Shown: in pieces, positions 12,061-23,036 of the stretch
Layout: each line of letters opens with the position of its first letter
How positions within the stretch are numbered: the first letter of the stretch is position 1
NCBI GenBank assembly: GCA_033558025.1
Contig: JAUCEF010000010.1
Coordinates: 2,195,001-2,259,000, forward strand
DNA length: 64,000 bases
DNA from: Phytophthora sp. 'mugwort'
Taxonomy: Eukaryota; Oomycota; Peronosporomycetes; Peronosporales; Peronosporaceae
Direction: 5' to 3'
Notes under the pieces: model-generated
Databases searched by the model: none
What the model was told of the DNA's origin: nothing
Seen by the model: the letters and a program-made list of their open reading frames with translations, nothing else
Position numbers and translations under genes: made by a program

Positions 12061-12800
12061 CGCATACGCCGGTGGCGGGTGGATCCGTGAAGGCCACTGT
12101 ATCCTGATTGGGTCCTCCTGTGGTCGAACATGCAGTTCGGTGCCCTGGTGGTCAGCGTCCGCCCCGAGTTGTACCAGGCCCTACCCTGCCGCCCAAGGCA
12201 TTGTCGCCGCTGTGACGTACCACTTGTCGAGCCTGAACGTCGCTCCACCCTTTCCAGGTATCGTGTAGTGATATGTGTGCGTCGCCGCCTGGTGTTTCAG
12301 TAAGTCTTCTGGTTTCCACGTCGCCGGTCTAGCCAATGCTACCGGGTCCAGCATTCCCCACTCCATCAGTCGTTTCCGCAACGCAAGTGAGTCGTGACCC
12401 CCGGCGCCGGTCACTTAACTTCGTCAAGGGTGCAGTTGAAACACCCCATGAATACTAGCTCCTCCTTCGGGAATTCAATGTGGCTGAGGCTGTCAAAGAA
12501 CGCTTTCCGAGGCGCGTGCAGATGTGGGGCATACACATTGCATACGATTGTTGGTTTCTTTTCCATCGAGTGTCCCCCTTATGATGATGAAGTGGGAGGT
12601 TGTAGGTAGGTCTTGACGTTTTTGAATGATCCATAAGGGTCCACTAATAGTGCAACACCCCCTTTTTCGATCCTTCGCGGGTGACCAAAATGAATGGGCC
12701 GATTGGTCTAGCCCGCTTCTGAAACAACACCTTGCATCATAATATCCATCGTACCTCTATACTTCGCCTATCTCCACATGCGTCTCTTATATTGCCATCA
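12060..12800 (-). pseudogene. LINE-type element, AP-like endonuclease
   Basis: N-terminal apurinic/apyrimidinic-type endonuclease of the LINE, which nicks target DNA. Read on the minus strand, 12400-12610 gives TIVCNVYAPHLHAPRKAFFD and then a GxFNCTLDE block. This matches the conserved NVYAP and GDFN(C) motifs, here with the Asp of GDFN changed (MGCFNCTLDE). At 12181-12414 follow LRKRLMEWGMLDPVAL and a segment with Tyr-Thr and Arg-Leu-Asp (FRLDKWYVT), typical of the 'T(Y)..SRID(Y)' block. Frame breaks occur near 12420 and 12600. The recognisable 5' limit is about 12,780. Confidence 0.75.
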
Positions 12801-13087
12801 CCTCGGTGCGTCCATGTGCATCGCGTTCGCCAAACGTTTTGAACCAATGCACTCTGTCCGCCTCCGTGGCCCCCAGTCCGTTCACGGTTTGTGGCGTCAG
12901 CCCAAACGTTTGGTCGGCGCCAGCAAGCGGTTACCCTTCCTGTTTCCAGCCTTGCCCCGTTGTCTCTATTTTTCGTTTCTTCACTCTCTCTTGTTTGTCT
13001 TTCTTGAAACTAGCTTGAATGTCGCTCTGTTTCTCATCCATGTTGAATAGTTCCTTTTCGTCAAGCTTTCCACTGTCAAAACGCGTT
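12800..13087. other. No recognisable gene
   Basis: Sequence between the LINE 5' end and the zinc-finger transposase relic. Plus-strand frames such as 12778-13050 look like shadows and show no domain. It could be LINE 5' UTR. Confidence 0.35.
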
Positions 13088-14135
13088 TCAGTTCTCCCAG
13101 ATGAACAACAACGCTGCGTTTAATCTCCTCCTCCTTTTTAGGCTGCACTCTAGTGGACCACTTTGCTCGCGAGAGACAATGTCAATCAACTGCAAAAGTG
13201 TTGAATCCAACGTAGGTAATGCGATCTTGAAGCTGCACGCCCTTGTCGTCCTATGTAGTTTCTCGAAAGTCACATTCTGCATGGTTCGAAATGTTGACAG
13301 CAATTTGCTGCAGCAATACTCTCGAAATCTTGATACCAGTTTTTCGAAGCCGACATCCCCCCCCCCCCAGCAACTGGCTGTACAGCCATTCAACCCAAGG
13401 GGTTCCCTTCCTCGCGTGCAGGCGCTGCCTTACTACGCATGCGTTTTTTAACAACATTTTGGAATGCCGCCACTGTGCGTCGCTGTTTCGATAGATGCCG
13501 CTCACGCTCTTTCCACCTCCGACTAGCCTTCTGAAGATTGGTCTTTTGGTTACCAGTGAAAAGATCAGGAAATCTGACAACAGCCTTTGAAGGCAATCGT
13601 GTCGCACTTCGTCCTGCAGGGCTTGCATGTAGGCTACGACTTTTGTTCGGTCAGTGAGCTAAGCCACTACTTGGGGTGCTCGATGAAACGCCTGGCATGA
13701 CCTTCAGCTAGGACGGCAACATTATCATCACCACGGACGGCGTTCTCACCTTCGCCTTCGATGCACTTGCTTTCATCATTTGAATCAAATATATTTTCCT
13801 CGCCATCGTGGCAAGCTCCGGCCTCCAATGGGCGGAAAAAGTCTGCCATTACCTTTTGTGTCAGGGGCTTTGATGCTGGCTTGAACACGGTTATTTTTTA
13901 GGGCTTGATCGGACTTGAGCAATCGGTGCATCGAACATGACCTCCATGTTTCTCTTCAACTGGTGTCCCACAAAAAGGACGGTTTCGTTTGCCGCATATG
14001 TCGCAGGTATGCGAGACGTTTGACGTGTCGAGGCCGCAGCCACTGCAGACGAACTTCATGCAAATTTTCGTGCTCAAATTGTAGACTGCGAGTACAGCGC
14101 TTCTACCGCACGGGTTGTGTGTATTGAAGAATTAG
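13088..14135 (-). pseudogene. Zinc-finger transposase relic (N-terminal half), pogo-like, copy A
   Basis: Minus-strand pieces of a transposase family that recurs at 59,480-60,480. Its N-terminus at about 13,890-14,110 has a Cys/His cluster: CSGCGLDTSNVSHTCDICGK, then FCGTPVEEKHGG and a final CxxC. Next is an acidic segment (13,667-13,888, LTQKVMADFFRPL). Then at 13,390-13,628 come FPDLFTGNQKTNLQKASRRW and PWVEWLYSQLL, and at 13,088-13,393 the HTH-like KTGIKISRVLLQQIAV. From memory of oomycete repeats this order belongs to proteins with a DDE_1 (pogo-like) catalytic domain, but that domain is absent here. A 12-C homopolymer at 13,357-13,368 lies in the coding part. Frames are interrupted by stops. 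Confidence 0.55.
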
Positions 14136-15225
14136 TGCGCACATAGTGTGGCTTGAAGCACCGGCGCCTATATAGTGTAGGTTGAGCACTCTACGGCAGT
14201 AATGTTATATATAGTGTGGCCTATGCTATTTGTGCGGCCACGCCAAAGAGGAACCCACACTATTGACACTTTTTACTGAAGTGTCCGGAATACAGAAAGG
14301 GCAGCATCTTTGACTACGTATACAGTATATTTTTGTTTGCAAAGGACGATTTCGTGAGTTCATTTTGTGCAAGACGGCAAGACTGTGCGTGCAATTGCAC
14401 AGATAGACAAAGTCGATCGCACTTACCTACCCGATCGCACGCATGCTGCGGGTGCGTAAATGATAATGTCAGAAAAAAGGTTGACTGCGTCTACAACTAT
14501 CCAAGCTTGGTTGTTCGTCTCGCGTTCTAGTTTTCTCTCTCCCCTCCCTCGATCATTCAGATGGTTGGTTGGCCGGGCTCGGAAAAGAGTGGAGCGGTAA
14601 ACCGGCTTTATCCTCTGATAGTCCTAACGCGAGGAGTAGGATAGCGGCCATCTTCGCCTTGCGTTCCGGAAATGTGCTCTTTGCCACCACCAACAGATGC
14701 CCTCTTTTTTTATGCCCTCGCAAATCAACCGGGGGACTGTATAACCCGTTCAGCCGATGTGTAGATTTAACTAATATACCGACTTTCTCAGCTTATGAAA
14801 CGTCACATTCCAGTACCGATGTACCGATGTTGAATATCGGCCCCAAACAGACGAACAACATCTAGACCAGTCTTGCAGAAGTACTAGTGGCCAAGGATTC
14901 TCACATGCTTAAAAGAAAACTTAATAAATCGAATACATGACCTACTAATATGCATCAAATTCAGGACCACTTAACACCACCGCGATATATTATTGGTATT
15001 AAAAGGAAATAAAAACTAATATTGGCTCTGAAGAAGTCGTTGAATACCAGCATCTAATGCCCTGCTACATGTATATCGTCCTTTGAATCGACCAAGCTGA
15101 CAGGAGCATGAATAGTACAATGTCGTGCAACTTCCCGAAACTATTGGGTTGAGTAGTTTCGGTGTTCTTGATTTAGTGACTGGGGTAGTGTGAACGCGTG
15201 GCTAGTATGGGAGACAGAGTAACAG
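14136..15225. other. AT-rich intergenic sequence
   Basis: The start (14,140-14,270) resembles the upstream flank of the related relic at 60,430-60,480: both carry gaacccacact within about 350 bp of the zinc-finger start. The rest has a few short frames without domains. A possible LTR-like or non-coding repeat lies at 15,100-15,225. Confidence 0.35.
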
Positions 15226-15234
15226 CTAGCTAAT

Positions 15235-15425
15235 TATATAAATATTAACCATTTGTGTTAGTTATCTGTTAGTTAGTTCTTGCTGGAAAGATTTGCTCAA
15301 AATGCGAGGGTTGGTTCTCGGCCATGCTCACTCCTAAGCATGACACTACTTATTCCATACTGCCCTGACGTGTTCATGACGCCCTGTCACCCTCAGCCGC
15401 ACGATTGAGAAACAGAGTTACGGCG
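15235..15425 (+). repeat. Tandem degenerate repeat unit 1 (about 240-bp period)
   Basis: Shares with 15,478-15,655 the ordered phrases gttatctgttagttag, aaaatgcgag, ctcactcctaagcatgacac and gttcatgacgc, then a Cys-codon-rich stretch ccctcagccgcac. The pair looks like a tandem duplication or two solo LTR-like fragments. Confidence 0.7.
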
Positions 15426-15429
15426 AACT

Positions 15430-15500
15430 ATAAAAAATACTAAGCATTATATTATATATACTATATTATATATACTATATATATAAATATATTTATCTTT
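15430..15500. repeat. AT-rich microsatellite-like tract
   Basis: Runs of tatata-type dinucleotides with little else separate the two larger repeat units. Confidence 0.85.
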
Positions 15501-15655
15501 TGTGTGAGTTATCTGTTAATTAGTAAGTTCTTTCTGGATTCTGGAAATAAAATGCGAGCGCCACGCTCACTCCTAAACATGACAATATTTATTTCATCTG
15601 CCGTGGCATGTTCATGACGCACGTTCGCCCGCAGCCACACGAGGCTCACTTTTGA
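15478..15655 (+). repeat. Tandem degenerate repeat unit 2
   Basis: Second unit of the pair described at 15,235. It contains gttatctgttaattag, aaaatgcgag, ctcactcctaaacatgac and gttcatgacgcacg in the same order with scattered substitutions. Confidence 0.7.
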
Positions 15656-16136
15656 GATCCTAACTACGGTTGAAGAAGTCACCAAGTTGCGTTTTAGCCG
15701 GATTTTTTCTGTATTTAATTTGGCGCTGAGAATTCGTCGCGACAACTGGACAGCTGTGATCATGCTGTGATAGAACACATTTCACGTGAGCCTCAGCTGA
15801 AAGCTGAAAGAAGGCGGATAATTTATGCCGTTGTTAAGATACTTATGCAGTCATTTTTCACATAGCGTGAGCTGACGTAGTGCCAATCATACAGCCACCT
15901 TCTTTTTGCCGCGCTTGCCGCCCGCGCGCTCTTGGAGGACAGACGTACGACATTCGCACGTGTGTTATTCTCGGTATCGCCTCGTCCCCACTTACAGTAA
16001 ACATTAAAGCTAGTAACGGAAATTCCCGAGCCGTACCCCGAGTACTCTTTAATTGTACCCGCACCTGCTCACAAGGGTTACACGAATTAGCGCCTAAAAG
16101 ATAGTAATTAAAATCATGTTTAAAGAGTAAAAACTG
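15656..16136. other. Intergenic, no gene seen
   Basis: Short frames only. The last bases (16,129-16,133, five A on the plus strand) give a TTTTT stretch just after the tRNA on the minus strand, suitable as an RNA polymerase III terminator. Confidence 0.45.
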
Positions 16137-16209
16137 TGGACACGGCGGGGATCGAACCCGCGTCCATCCGCATAAAACGCGGTGCTCATACCATCTGAGC
16201 TACCTGTCC
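16137..16209 (-). tRNA. tRNA-Lys(UUU)-like gene, slightly degenerate
   Basis: Folds as a 73-nt cloverleaf on the minus strand. Acceptor stem GGACAGG/CGTGTCC has one G-G mismatch. D stem is GCTC/GAGC with loop AGATGGTAT. Anticodon stem is CCGC/GCGG with loop GTTTTAT, giving anticodon TTT with U33 and A37. T arm is GCGGG-TTCGATC-CCCGC. The box B consensus GGTTCGATCC is perfect, box A (TAGCTCAGATGG) is good, and TTTTT follows closely. The anticodon stem has only four pairs (A-A at the fifth) and position 32 is G. It may therefore be a decayed gene or the head of a tRNA-derived SINE rather than a working tRNA. Confidence 0.65.
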
Positions 16210-16343
16210 AAGCACACTTGGCTACCTTTAAAATTGCGTAAAAAGAAAAACTATTTTGTAGTTACTCGTGAGCGCAAATGGTTGCCCTGTATTGCTTGTG
16301 ATCACAAAGGGTAACACAATATTACAGTCTACTTTTGCCGTGC

Positions 16344-17659
16344 TTACTCGTCAATCGAAGCAATGTCATTAAGGGCACCATGAAGCTCGTCGAGGTTAAA
16401 GTCATCCTCGTCTTGCTCGGCTTCCTTCGAGGCCTCCCACTTCTCACGAACCCGATCTCCGTACATGTCGTGCCGCACAACATGCCAGTCCAGTCAGTGG
16501 TCAGCAAAGCCAGCTGCAGCGACTGAACTGGCCACCGTTTCACAATCAGTGTCACACCACGCCTTCTTGACCCATCCACAGGCAACTCCTACAGACGGCA
16601 TACGAGGATTGCTGAACCGCGTGTACTCGACCTTATCGCTCTCCTTCCACGCATTGATCTCCATGTACAGCAGGTCCTTGAACGTCTTGTAGATGCCGAT
16701 GTCGCCTGCTTGCAGGTACGGCGTCAGATCCCCAGGAATAACGCAAATGCTCACGTTCCGAGCAGCACACTTAGCCTTCACATCCTTGGAGATGTGCGCG
16801 CGCATGGAGTCCCAAACGAGGTGCTTCCCTTCAACTGTGTCGACCAGCGGGAATGCGTGATCGATCCAGCGTTTCAAGAGCTTGATGTCGACCCATGCGC
16901 GTGGCTGGTGAGCCACATAAACGCTACCAATCTTGTCAAACGAAGGCAAAGCTTTCCCTTTCCATATCAGAAGTGGTGGAAGCTTTTTGCCCGCAGCTGT
17001 CACTGCGAGTACCGCCGTAATCCGCATGGACGAAAACCCCGTAGAGCGGACCACAACGTGGCGACTGCAGATGCTGTCCACGGTTTGATTACCGCGTCTT
17101 CGAAATAAACGGCCGTTTCATCCATCAATATCGTTCGGTGCAGGTCCATGATGGGCTTCCGCACTTTGCAGAAACGTCATATAGGAAACGGCACGATCCA
17201 CTAGCTTGTCACTGAGCGTTGTTAGATTGGTGCGCCGCCACAGGGACAGCCCATAACGCCGCATAAAGCCCGTGATCCAGTGTGGGGAGGCCAGAAGCTT
17301 TGATGGCTAGCGCTGATGGTCTCCTGACACGCGAAAATAACCCTGGTCATATGGCCAATCCACGCACGCGTAGCCTTCTCATTTTTGAGCCGCTTTGCTA
17401 CAACCTCATCGTAGAGCGCCACCTCCATTGCGCCGGAAAGAGGACGCCGCCCCCCTCCTGCACGGCGTCTGCTGGTCGGATCAGCAGCTAGCAGCTGTTC
17501 ACGGTCACGCCACTAGCGGTGGACGCTGCCACCGTCTAGCTTCCATCCACTCGCACTGAAGTGCTTGATGGCTCGCGTTGGGACGCCATCGCCGTCTTCC
17601 TTGATCCACCGAAGGACCTCTTGCTTGCGCCAGATGCTGATCGGGATTCTTGTAGGCAT
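16344..17659 (-). pseudogene. pogo/Tigger-like DDE transposase relic 1
   Basis: Starts at an ATG at 17,659 (MPTRIPISIWRKQEVLRWI, a helix-turn-helix start) and reads through LKNEKATRAWIGHM (CENP-B-type HTH, 17,222-17,428) to the DDE_1 core at 16,494-17,081. There, GKKLPPLLIWKGKALPSF leads to LVWDSMRAHISKDV (catalytic Asp) and VIPGDLTPYLQAGDIGIYK, the end of the core. The C-terminus is acidic and stops at 16,344. Its length of about 440 codons is normal for the family. Frame changes near 17,440, 17,090 and 16,500, and a stop around 17,120, inactivate it. Termini were not identified. Confidence 0.8.
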
Positions 17660-18068
17660 TTTGCTGAATGAGGAAGCGCTGGGGGATAGCAAGACAATGC
17701 AGACTGCATGAATGGTTGGGTGTAACAGGTTTGACAAGCGAGGAAGCCTTTGGTGAGATGGTTGGTGGGTGGTGTGACTACTGCAGGCGAGGTTACGTAA
17801 GGTTACTCTAGAGTTACGGTGAAGTTACTCTGAGAGGGTACTATTCGGGCAGAGGGTATTATTCAGGAATTTCCGTTAGCTACCAGTTTATCGGCTTGCA
17901 GAGTCAACATTTTAGTAGGTCGCTAACCCACACAAACAACTCTTTTTCAACTTCTACATGCAATTTGTATTCATTCTTCTTGACCGTGCCTTCTTCTTGC
18001 TGCTTCCGTTCTTCTACGAGCTTTGCATCAAGATCTTCGTCTTGTTGTTGAGCCATTTGAGCAGTAAG
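17660..18068. other. Flank of transposase relic 1
   Basis: Contains short repeats of ggttac / gagttac (17,790-17,840) that could be subterminal transposase-binding repeats. At 17,930-18,060 minus-strand sequence encodes a charged helical stretch (QQQDEDLDAKLVEERKQQEE) continuing the frame family listed next. Confidence 0.35.
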
Positions 18069-18736
18069 TTACGGCTTGAGCCATACGCATTCAGGATACC
18101 GTTCCTTGATTAAGCGCGCAACATCTTTCGTCGACTCCGATGCGTTGATAGCGTCTAGCTTCTCTCGCGTCGTGTATGACTCTTGCGATTCGGCGGGGGG
18201 GGGGGGCTCCTTGGGGCGGGATGCATCACTAAGTGAACGGCGCCAGTTTTTTGTCTCTGGAGTTGTACCGGTATGATACGTCAAAAACGTATCGCCATGA
18301 CTACAACTGGTCTTTATACGGAGGTTGGACAGTGCTCGTAAGTGTGTAATGTGTTTGGTATTGCATGAGTTGTCTTCAACAAGCGGATGTAGTCGGTAGT
18401 TGAACTGAAGAAAAGGTCGTTCATCATCAGCTCTGACAAACGACATCGGTTCCAATTCGATTGCACGGAGCACGTCATCATCCGTTAACTCAAGTGTGAC
18501 GTTCTTGACCAGCGACACGGCCGCGGTTTCATCACCACTTGGAGGGTTGGCGACTTGCCGTACTTCTGACGCATAGTCACATTGGGGTAGACCATACTCG
18601 ACTTGGCGTCATAACCACATGCCGATGAATGGGCACGGCTACCGATGGAGTAGACCGTGACGTTGCAGCGGCTCTTGATGCTGTAGGGGTAATTCTTGCG
18701 CTCCATCCAGAGAATTCCTAAATAAGGAGACAACAC
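18069..18736 (-). pseudogene. Unidentified decayed protein with HTH-like segment
   Basis: Minus-strand frames 18,485-18,736 and 18,069-18,518 join with one frameshift. The first has a Cys/Tyr-rich part and YPNVTMRQKYGKSPTL. The second reads ELTDDDVLRAIELEPMSF, then SYTTREKLDAINASESTKDV, which resembles the N-terminal DNA-binding HTH of pogo/Brinker-type transposases. A run of 12 G at 18,195-18,206 encodes a Pro tract. The family is not recognised. It may be a DNA-binding N-terminus of a transposase or a host ORF. Confidence 0.35.
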
Positions 18737-19493
18737 GCATGGTTAGTGGCCATACTGGCATAGGATAAATGTCTGATGAGAGCGTTATTGTACTGACGGG
18801 ATGAATTGACACTCCACTTGCACAAAACGTAGCGTGGTTTCCTTAATATGAGGCACACAGCCTCAGCACCACAACAGACAGAATCATTGGCCCACGACCC
18901 TTATCTTTTCTCTGCATGCAGCAGTTTATCTATTCACGTTGACGTGGCCCACAAAACACCCCAAGGGAAGATGATGATTGTGCACACTCACCAGTATATT
19001 CTGGCCGAAGCGCAACACCTCGACCTCCAAGGACGAGCCGTACGCGAGCGTGTAGTCGGGTGTCTGCGGGATCAGCGAGAACCGTTGCGCGCGTCGTGGC
19101 TCTATGGAACGCACACGGCGACGACATGTTTGCTGGACTAGCACTCCGCGAGGTCATCTGCCCAGGTCCGTCACTTCAAATTATCGTGCGAAAGTACGGA
19201 TACAGTAATGTGCGCCTTAGCGAACGCCTGATATATATAAAACAGTCCAAGTCGACAAAGTGTTGTCGAATCGAGCATAAAACGCCATGTACTGAGTTAT
19301 ATTAGTTCAGCAAGAAGTTGATGCTTGCTGTGTCGATCAACCTGGCGTGGTGCCAACAGTGTTGTATGGTCGCAGCACCAACGTTTGACCATGCATCGTA
19401 CCATTTTAGTGCGGTTCAAAGCTCGACTTTGTAGGGATTTTCTAGTCCTTCTCCTAAACGGTCTACAGCATGCATCATCTTCTTAAAAAGCAC
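18737..19493. other. Unassigned, possible intron/3' part of relic 2
   Basis: A minus-strand frame at 18,926-19,157 (SLIPQTPDYTLAYGSSLEVE) looks protein-like but has no known domain. At 19,493, just after the catalytic core of relic 2, the minus strand reads a GTAAGT 5' splice-site consensus, so a spliced C-terminus may lie here. Confidence 0.3.
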
Positions 19494-20300
19494 TTACCTC
19501 TTGATGCAGTGAATGATCCCCTGATCCATTGGTTGGATCCTTGACGTGGTGTTTGGCGGTAATTTTTCAACTCGAACGTTCACAAGCACGAGGCCAGTCT
19601 CATGATGTGAGGAGGCGTTGTCTACTAGAAGTAGAACGGAGCGGTTTTGAGTGCGCATTGACTCATCGAGATCCACCAGCCACTGCTGATACAACCAGCC
19701 CATCATCCACCCCTTCTCAGTGCCAATATAATGGAGGGTGACGGGCTTTCGAGGAAGGCACCGCGGTTTTGTTGTCGTACCCACGTAGAGGATAGGAAGC
19801 TTCTCGGTTCCATCGGCATTTGAGCAGGCAGCAATCGTAATCCGTGCCTTGCTCTGCTTGAGAGCAGGGGCTGCCTTCTTACAGATAGAGCCGCGAGGCA
19901 CTGCGTTGTAAAAACAAAACCGCGCTCTCGTCCATATTAAACACGTCTTTGAGGGCATACGAGCCGATGATGCTCTTCAGGTGCTTCAACTCGTCCTTCG
20001 CGACGTCCACCTGAGCCGAATCGGACTCGCCAAAGGGCCTGCACCACTTAAGTCCGTAGCGAGCTTGCAAGCACCGAAGCCAGGAAAGGCCGAACAGAGG
20101 ACATTGGTCCGGAGGGATCTGGAGCTTGACGACGAGCCGCCGCGCTCGCTCAATGATCATCTCCCTGCTGAGGCTCACGCCCTCAGTCTCGGCGAGCATG
20201 AAATAGTCGACGACGTTCTGGTCGAGCACCATGTAACTCTTGCGCTGCACATTCTTGCGCGTGACCTTCTCTACCGGCCGACCCAGCAGCTCCTTCTCTG
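19494..20300 (-). pseudogene. pogo/Tigger-like DDE transposase relic 2
   Basis: A different subfamily from relic 1. N-terminal part at 19,980-20,300: KSYMVLDQNVVDYFMLAETE, then REMIIERARRLVV and GLSWLRCLQARYGLKW, a CENP-B-type HTH. Core at 19,494-19,958: SKARITIAACSNADGTEKLP, GWMMGWLYQQWLVDLD, VLLLVDNASSHHE (second catalytic Asp), then KLPPNTTSRIQPMDQGII, the block before the third acidic residue. The first-Asp block KDVFNMDESAV is at about 19,900. One frameshift near 19,930 joins the two frames. At its N-terminal edge it abuts plus-strand piggyBac coding sequence near 20,300, so one element probably inserted into the other. Confidence 0.82.
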
Positions 20301-22665
20301 ACAGCAGCGTGACCGAAGCGTCGCAGCTCGAGGCGGCGGAGAACCCGCAGTTTCTGTCGGAGGCATCAGGGCTTGAAAGTGGGGCCGAGCTGGACGAAGA
20401 AGAAGAGAAGGAGCCGCCTTCATCAGTCCGAACGCGGCGCCTGCATAATCTCGTCAAGTACGACGTCAACTTTGTCCCGGAGAACGAGGCGACTACGAGA
20501 ACTTCGACTCCGGCGATAGCGAAGCAGAAGCTGTCGGAGACGACGAGGACGATCCTGAGAGTGAGGCGCAGGAAGACGACGACGATGTGCTGTCTGAGGG
20601 CGACGCAGAGCAGCTGGATGAAGCCTTCATAGCCTCGCTCATCATCGGAAACGACGCACTCAGCAGGTACACCAAGAAGCAGCGTGAGGACGCGCTGCGG
20701 GCGACGGCGTGGACGACCGCGTCGTCAGATTTCGAGGTGGGCGGCAATGCGCACGCCGGTATGGGCGACGAGATGGCGCAGCCAGTGGCCGAGTTACGCA
20801 CCCTCGCGCACTCCCCTCTAAAGACTTTCCTGTTCTTCATGCCCAAGCCATTGGTGGGTCATGGTCAGCGCCGAGACCAATCGGTACTCACTCCAGCAAG
20901 TTGACCGGCGCGCGCAGGCACTACAGGACAAGTAGAGCGGTCGGCGGGCCTAGACGCTCAAGCAGCTTTGGCGGCGACTCAAGCTAAAGCGCGGCTACGA
21001 GACGTACGAGATCCTCCACGTGATCGGGCTCCTCGTGGCACGGATGCTGTTCCCGCAGAAGCGCCGCTTTGCAGATCACTGGTCAATTGTCGAGGACGGA
21101 GCGGTCCCTGCCGGCAACTTCGGGCGCTTCATGGGGCGCAACCGGTGCCAGGACATCCTCCGCGACCTGCACTTCGTCGACAACGAAGCCGAGCGCACGT
21201 GCTGCAAGCTGTGGAATCTGCGTCCTGTCGTGGACAAGCTCCAGCATCGCTTCCTCGTCGTGTGGTCGCTGCCGGCGGTGTTTTCCTTCGACAAGGGTGT
21301 GCAGCCGGCGACGTCCCGCCGGAACACGACCTCCATGTTAATTACCGACAAGCCTCATCGCTACGGGTCCAAGCTGTTTATGACGTGTGACTCGAGGACG
21401 GCTTACTGCCACAGGTAATTTATTGCCCCGATTCCGATGTCGTAACTTACGACTTACAACACGACGCGCTATGTCCTACATGACTAGATTCGAACTCTAT
21501 GCTGGCAAGCGTAACGCAGGCGATGCTGGCGATGCCGCATTCGACCATAAGACAGGCGCTACTGCAGTCATCCGTAATCTCAAGGTCGTGCTCGAGTCGA
21601 ACGAGCGCCACTAGTGGCACGCGGTGGTCGTGGATCGCTTCTGCTCGTCCGTTCTGCTCGCGATCGAGCTGCTCGGCATGAGCGTCTACGTGATAGGGAT
21701 TATCATGACCATCCGACTCAGGTACGATGCCAACGTGAAGGAGAGTCGCCATTCGGCCAGCCAGCATCCCACGTGGCACGTTCAAGTTCTCCCGGTCGGT
21801 CGCGTTCCCAGCATGGCCGCGATCCATTGGTGGGACCGCAAACCCGTTCACTACTTGTGCACGGACTCGGTGATGACGGAGGCGAGCATCGGGAGGGGAT
21901 CAAGTAGGTCGGGGTGATCGCCGTGCCCGAGCGCAGTCACGGACTACCAGCGCTGGATAGGCGGAGTTGATATGCACGATCAACGCCGTCTGCAACGATA
22001 CTCTCTCCAGACGTCGACCAAGTTCGAGAAGTACTACAAGAGCTTGTTCCTCGGGCTAGTCGACATGACGCTGGTGAACGCCTACCTATCGCACAAGAAG
22101 GCAGCCAGGATGGCGGGAACGCCTCACATGAAACACGGAGAGTGGTTCTGCGTCCTCCAAAACCAGCTTCTGCAACTCAAGCCCCAAGACTTCGCCGGAG
22201 TAGTCACAACCCCGACGATCGCAAACCAGAAGCGCAAGCGGGCGCCAGTCCGCCACACACACGTGCCCGAGCAGTCCGAAGATTGGGTTACCGTGAGCGG
22301 CGTGCAGAAGCGCAGGCAGCGCTCCTGTAAGCTCTGCGCGCAGCTGCGGACGAGCAGGCCCAAGAAGTCGTTCGCCACGACCTACTTCTGCGAGCGCCGC
22401 TCCGTCGACGACGCCAAGTGCTGGCTTTGCAACAAATACGCCGTGAGTACAAGGGCGTGGCGAAGACGTGCTTTTTGAGATTTGGCATGACGACTTCGAC
22501 GCGGGCGAGTCTATCCCGCCTACCTTGGGGAAGCGTGTGGTCTTGCGGCGCCCTAGCAAGAAAGCTAGCGAGCGGAAGAAGACGCGCCGTGAGCTCCAGC
22601 TTCGCGGTGAAGACGCCGATGACGAAAGTGAGAGAGGCAACGAGGAAGACAGCGACGGTGAGTGA
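20300..22665 (+). pseudogene. piggyBac-type transposase relic 1 with retained intron
   Basis: The acidic N-terminus (20,380-20,900) includes TRRLHNLVKYDVNFVPENE. The catalytic region starts at 21,020 (VAGNFGRF-like AGNFGRFMGRNRCQDILRDL). First Asp is in VFSFDKGVQPATSRRN (about 21,290), second in HAVVVDRFCSSVLLAIEL (about 21,630), third in GGVDMHDQRRLQRYSLQ (about 21,970). The C-terminus (22,300-22,450) has a Cys-rich zinc-binding cluster: SCKLCAQL, YFCERR, CWLCNK. A GT-AG intron at 21,415-21,487 (73 nt, phase 2 in an Arg codon) restores the frame between TAYCH and FELYAGKR. Stops at about 21,613 and 21,906 and a frameshift near 20,970 inactivate it. The N-terminal edge meets the inverted pogo-like relic at about 20,300. 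Confidence 0.88.
21415..21487 (+). other. Intron in piggyBac relic 1
   Basis: Begins gtaatt and ends actag; phase 2. The homologous codon carries the intron in piggyBac relic 2 (53,256-53,344). It contains the perfect odd palindrome gtcgtaacttacgac. Confidence 0.8.
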
Positions 22666-23018
22666 GTTCACGTTGCGTAGGGCGTGATGGCTGCCAGCTG
22701 TCGCCATGACGTAATGCATGATTTCTTGAATAGACGTACATTTGTTCTTCCTTTTCTGAAATGACTAAACTGACTGGCCTTGCATTGTGACGCTTCGGCT
22801 CTTTTTTTCCTGTCGAGTGTCGGACGGAGGTAAGTTTACGACATGGACGCTCTTCTTGAGATCGGAAGGGTGTATAACTAACGACATTGATCGAGAAACC
22901 TCCTAAAAGCTTATACACCTATCCGCATGTGGTACCTTTGCCACATACAAATTCCTAGATACACGACTACGTCGTTAGATAAGACATTCGCTTACGTGTT
23001 CTGCGCGCTTTTTTTTTT
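22666..23018. other. 3' non-coding part of piggyBac relic 1
   Basis: No gene seen between the transposase stop region and the right-hand terminal repeat. Confidence 0.5.
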
Positions 23019-23036
23019 CGGGAACCAAGGGGTTAA
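23019..23036 (+). repeat. piggyBac relic 1 right terminus with TTAA
   Basis: Reads cgggaaccaaggggttaa. Seen from outside, this is TTAA followed by CCCCTTGGTTCCCG, the expected TTAA-CCC start of piggyBac termini. It matches the opposite-facing terminus at 24,189 in 12 of its first 14 bases after TTAA. Confidence 0.7.

Noticed and set aside
15440..15500. Possible origin or centromere-like AT tract
   Set aside because: Only 60 bp of simple repeat with no supporting structure.
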